64,000 nt of DNA from Cohnella endophytica (GTDB lineage: Bacteria > Bacillota > Bacilli > Paenibacillales > Paenibacillaceae), in assembly GCF_003628305.1 (NCBI RefSeq), contig NZ_RBZM01000004.1, positions 248,001 through 312,000 of the forward strand, given 5' to 3'. Positions 62,303 to 64,000 of this stretch are shown here, piece by piece (positions within the stretch are counted from its first letter, which is position 1; each line of letters begins with the position of its first letter). Under the pieces are notes generated by a model. That model saw only the letters and a program-made list of their open reading frames with translations. It searched no databases and had not been told where the DNA came from. The position numbers were made by a program, and so were the translations under genes.

Positions 62303-63238
62303 ATTACTGCAGTCATACCCGAATTGCTCATCTCGGCAGGCTCCTTGCGGCAGATGGAGCGATATATTCAAGCCGGCGCGACGGCCGTTCTGATCGGCGA
62401 ATCGAGATTCGGCATGCGACAGCCGGCCGACATCGTCGCAAGCGACTTGAACGAAGCGGTGAGAATCGCGCATTCCTTAGGCGCTAAAGCCTATGTCAAC
62501 ATGAACAAGCTTTTCCGCAACGACGAGCTTCCCTACTTGCCTGAATATCTAAGCGCGGTCCGGGAAGCGCAGGCGGACGCGATCGTATTCGGCGATCCGG
62601 CCGTTCTTATGAACGTTCGGCAATACGCGCCGGAGCTTGCATGGCATTGGAACGCGGAGATGACCGGCACGAATTCGGCAACCGCTTCCTATTGGGGTCG
62701 CAGGGGTGCCGCTCGCGCCGTCGTGGCGAGGGAACTAAACGAAGAGGAAATCGTTGACCTGAAAGCCAAAGCCGGCATGGAAGTTCAAATACAGGTTCAT
62801 GGAATGACGAACATTTATCACTCTCATCGGAATTTGCTTCAGAGTTATCTTGAACATCTGGGCCGCGAAGCGACGCTTATTCGCAAAGGCCCCGACAAAG
62901 GGTTGTTCCTCGTGGAAGCGGAACGTCCGGACGAGAAGTTTCCCGTCTACGAAGACGATAACGGCACACATGTCATGAGCCCGGATGACATTTGTTTGCT
63001 CGAAGCGCTGCCCGAACTCATCGAAGCAGGCGTCGATTGCCTATACGTCGAGTCGCTGCTGAAGACGGAACAATATAACGAGACGGTGTTACGCGGCTAT
63101 CGCGCGGCGCTGGACGACTGGCAACGAGATTCGAAAGAATATCGTTTTAATCCGCATTTGCTGGCGGACATTCAAGCTTTGCAGAACCCGAACCGGGAGC
63201 TCGGTTTCGGATTTCTATACAAAGAGCAGGTCTATTAA
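62303..63238 (+). CDS. U32-family protein, TrhP1/YrrN-like
   Basis: 311 residues if read from ATT at 62303, nine bases after GGAGG. The first normal start is TTG 62324, which lies inside the conserved PELLISAGS segment and has no ribosome site near it. LISAGSLRQMERYIQAGATAVLIGE and the MNVRQYAPEL region follow the short U32 type without the cysteine signature. In Bacillus, yrrN/yrrO products are needed for 5-hydroxylation of tRNA wobble uridine. A second U32 gene follows 39 bp later. Confidence 0.85.
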   Translation: MTAVIPELLISAGSLRQMERYIQAGATAVLIGESRFGMRQPADIVASDLNEAVRIAHSLGAKAYVNMNKLFRNDELPYLPEYLSAVREAQADAIVFGDPAVLMNVRQYAPELAWHWNAEMTGTNSATASYWGRRGAARAVVARELNEEEIVDLKAKAGMEVQIQVHGMTNIYHSHRNLLQSYLEHLGREATLIRKGPDKGLFLVEAERPDEKFPVYEDDNGTHVMSPDDICLLEALPELIEAGVDCLYVESLLKTEQYNETVLRGYRAALDDWQRDSKEYRFNPHLLADIQALQNPNRELGFGFLYKEQVY

Positions 63239-63277
63239 TCCCGTAACCTGATTACTAACCGCAAGGAGGTCATTCTG

Positions 63278-64000
63278 ATGAGCCGATCCGTCATCGAGAA
63301 CGCAACGAAGCGGACAGGGAAAAGACATAGGTTAGACAAGCCCGAACTGCTGGCGCCGGCGGGAAACTTGGAGAAATTGAAATTCGCCGTACACTATGGC
63401 GCCGATGCCGTCTATATCGGAGGTCAGAAGTATGGCTTGCGTTCCAACGCCGATAACTTCAGCTTCGAGGAAATGCGCGAAGGGGGAGAGTTCGCCGCGA
63501 AATACGGAGCAAAAGTATTCGTGGCTACGAATATTTATGCGCATCAAGAGGATCTCGATGGCATAGCGGAATACCTGAAGCAGCTCGAGGATGCGGGCAT
63601 CGCGGCGATTATCGCCGCGGATCCCGCCATCGTGGAGACGGCTCAGAAATACGCGCCTAAGCTTGAAGTGCATCTTAGCACCCAACAATCGACGATGAAC
63701 TGGCAAGCGGTTAGATTCTGGAAAGAGGAAGGTTTGCCCCGCGTCGTGTTGGCCAGAGAAACGACGATGGATGAAATTCGGGAGATTAAGCATCAAGTGG
63801 ACGTGGAGCTCGAAGTTTTCATCCATGGAGCTATGTGCTCCTCCGTATCGGGACGCTGCGTATTGTCCAATCATTTCACGGACCGGGATTCCAACCGCGG
63901 AGGATGTTGCCAATCATGCCGCTGGAAATACGATTTGCACGCGGACGAGGAGTCCGTCATGGAGCAAGGACAAAATCCGTTCACGATGGGATCCAAGGAT
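63278..64000 (+). CDS. U32-family protein, TrhP2/YrrO-like (cut by window edge)
   Basis: The first 241 residues are visible. AAGGAGG lies eight bases before the ATG. PELLAPAGNLEKLKFAVHYG, ADAVYIGG and the PROSITE-type U32 signature EVFIHGAMCSSVSGRCVLS are present, with further cysteines in GGCCQSC, which likely bind an Fe-S cluster. Related proteins (RlhA, TrhP) hydroxylate rRNA or tRNA bases using prephenate. The C-terminus lies beyond the window. Confidence 0.92.
   Translation, partial: MSRSVIENATKRTGKRHRLDKPELLAPAGNLEKLKFAVHYGADAVYIGGQKYGLRSNADNFSFEEMREGGEFAAKYGAKVFVATNIYAHQEDLDGIAEYLKQLEDAGIAAIIAADPAIVETAQKYAPKLEVHLSTQQSTMNWQAVRFWKEEGLPRVVLARETTMDEIREIKHQVDVELEVFIHGAMCSSVSGRCVLSNHFTDRDSNRGGCCQSCRWKYDLHADEESVMEQGQNPFTMGSKD

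Overview
The window looks like chromosomal DNA of a Gram-positive Bacillota, most likely Paenibacillaceae (Cohnella/Paenibacillus type). This is inferred from family and synteny knowledge, not from a database search. The evidence is four T-box leaders in front of aminoacyl-tRNA synthetase genes, strong AGGAGG ribosome binding sites, LAAC lipoboxes, a YesM/YesN two-component pair, a lipoteichoic-acid synthase, a hemE-hemH-hemY operon, and a Bacillus-like core block cymR - cysteine desulfurase - yrrD - yrrI - alaS - ireB - ruvX - DUF1292 - mltG - U32 peptidases. Gene density is high and no rRNA or tRNA gene was seen.

Layout. 1-5 kb: tail of a glutamate racemase-like gene, an M14 peptidase, three small conserved genes, an LTA-synthase-family enzyme and an O-methyltransferase. 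5-11 kb: a complete oligopeptide ABC operon (oppABCDF). 11-16 kb: divergent serS and tyrS, each with a T-box, then an MFS exporter. 16-20 kb: late heme synthesis (hemE-hemH-hemY). 20-23 kb: a 17-unit 52-bp tandem array, then mobA-moeA-mobB for molybdenum cofactor. 23-28 kb: T-box/proS and a UvrD-like helicase. 28-31 kb: a three-gene ABC-2 exporter, a second ~51-bp array and a large hairpin. 31-39 kb: yesMN, nagZ, capA-like, glycerophosphodiesterase and FAH-family genes. 39-41.5 kb: a GAF/HD-GYP protein and a TetR + metallo-beta-lactamase pair. 41.7-45.5 kb: a sugar ABC importer without ATPase and a family-6-like DNA glycosylase. 45.6-50.2 kb: pepF, small genes, a methyltransferase, a cold-shock protein and a YebC/TACO1-like protein. 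50.2-51.4 kb: an AT-richer accessory patch. 51.4-64 kb: the conserved cymR-to-U32 block, with mnmA divergent.

The most interesting structure is non-coding. Three intergenic regions (about 11.4, 19.9-20.8 and 30.3-30.65 kb) carry arrays of unrelated sequence that share one architecture: a unit of about 50-52 bp (near five helical turns) built round a palindromic core. The cores change between units in ways that often keep the palindrome. In the largest array 17 units are spaced exactly 52 bp apart with a single 54-bp exception.

The second candidate is at 50.2-51 kb: an IS1595-type zinc-ribbon/HTH protein without a visible DDE catalytic domain. It is preceded by two LexA-type SOS boxes placed exactly on a good sigma-A promoter, next to a transposon scar with three copies of an end-like repeat. 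Smaller curiosities are a possible pseudoknot in the oppA leader, a likely AUU start codon on a U32 gene, and a pepF gene with two alternative starts, one adding a signal-peptide-like N-terminus.
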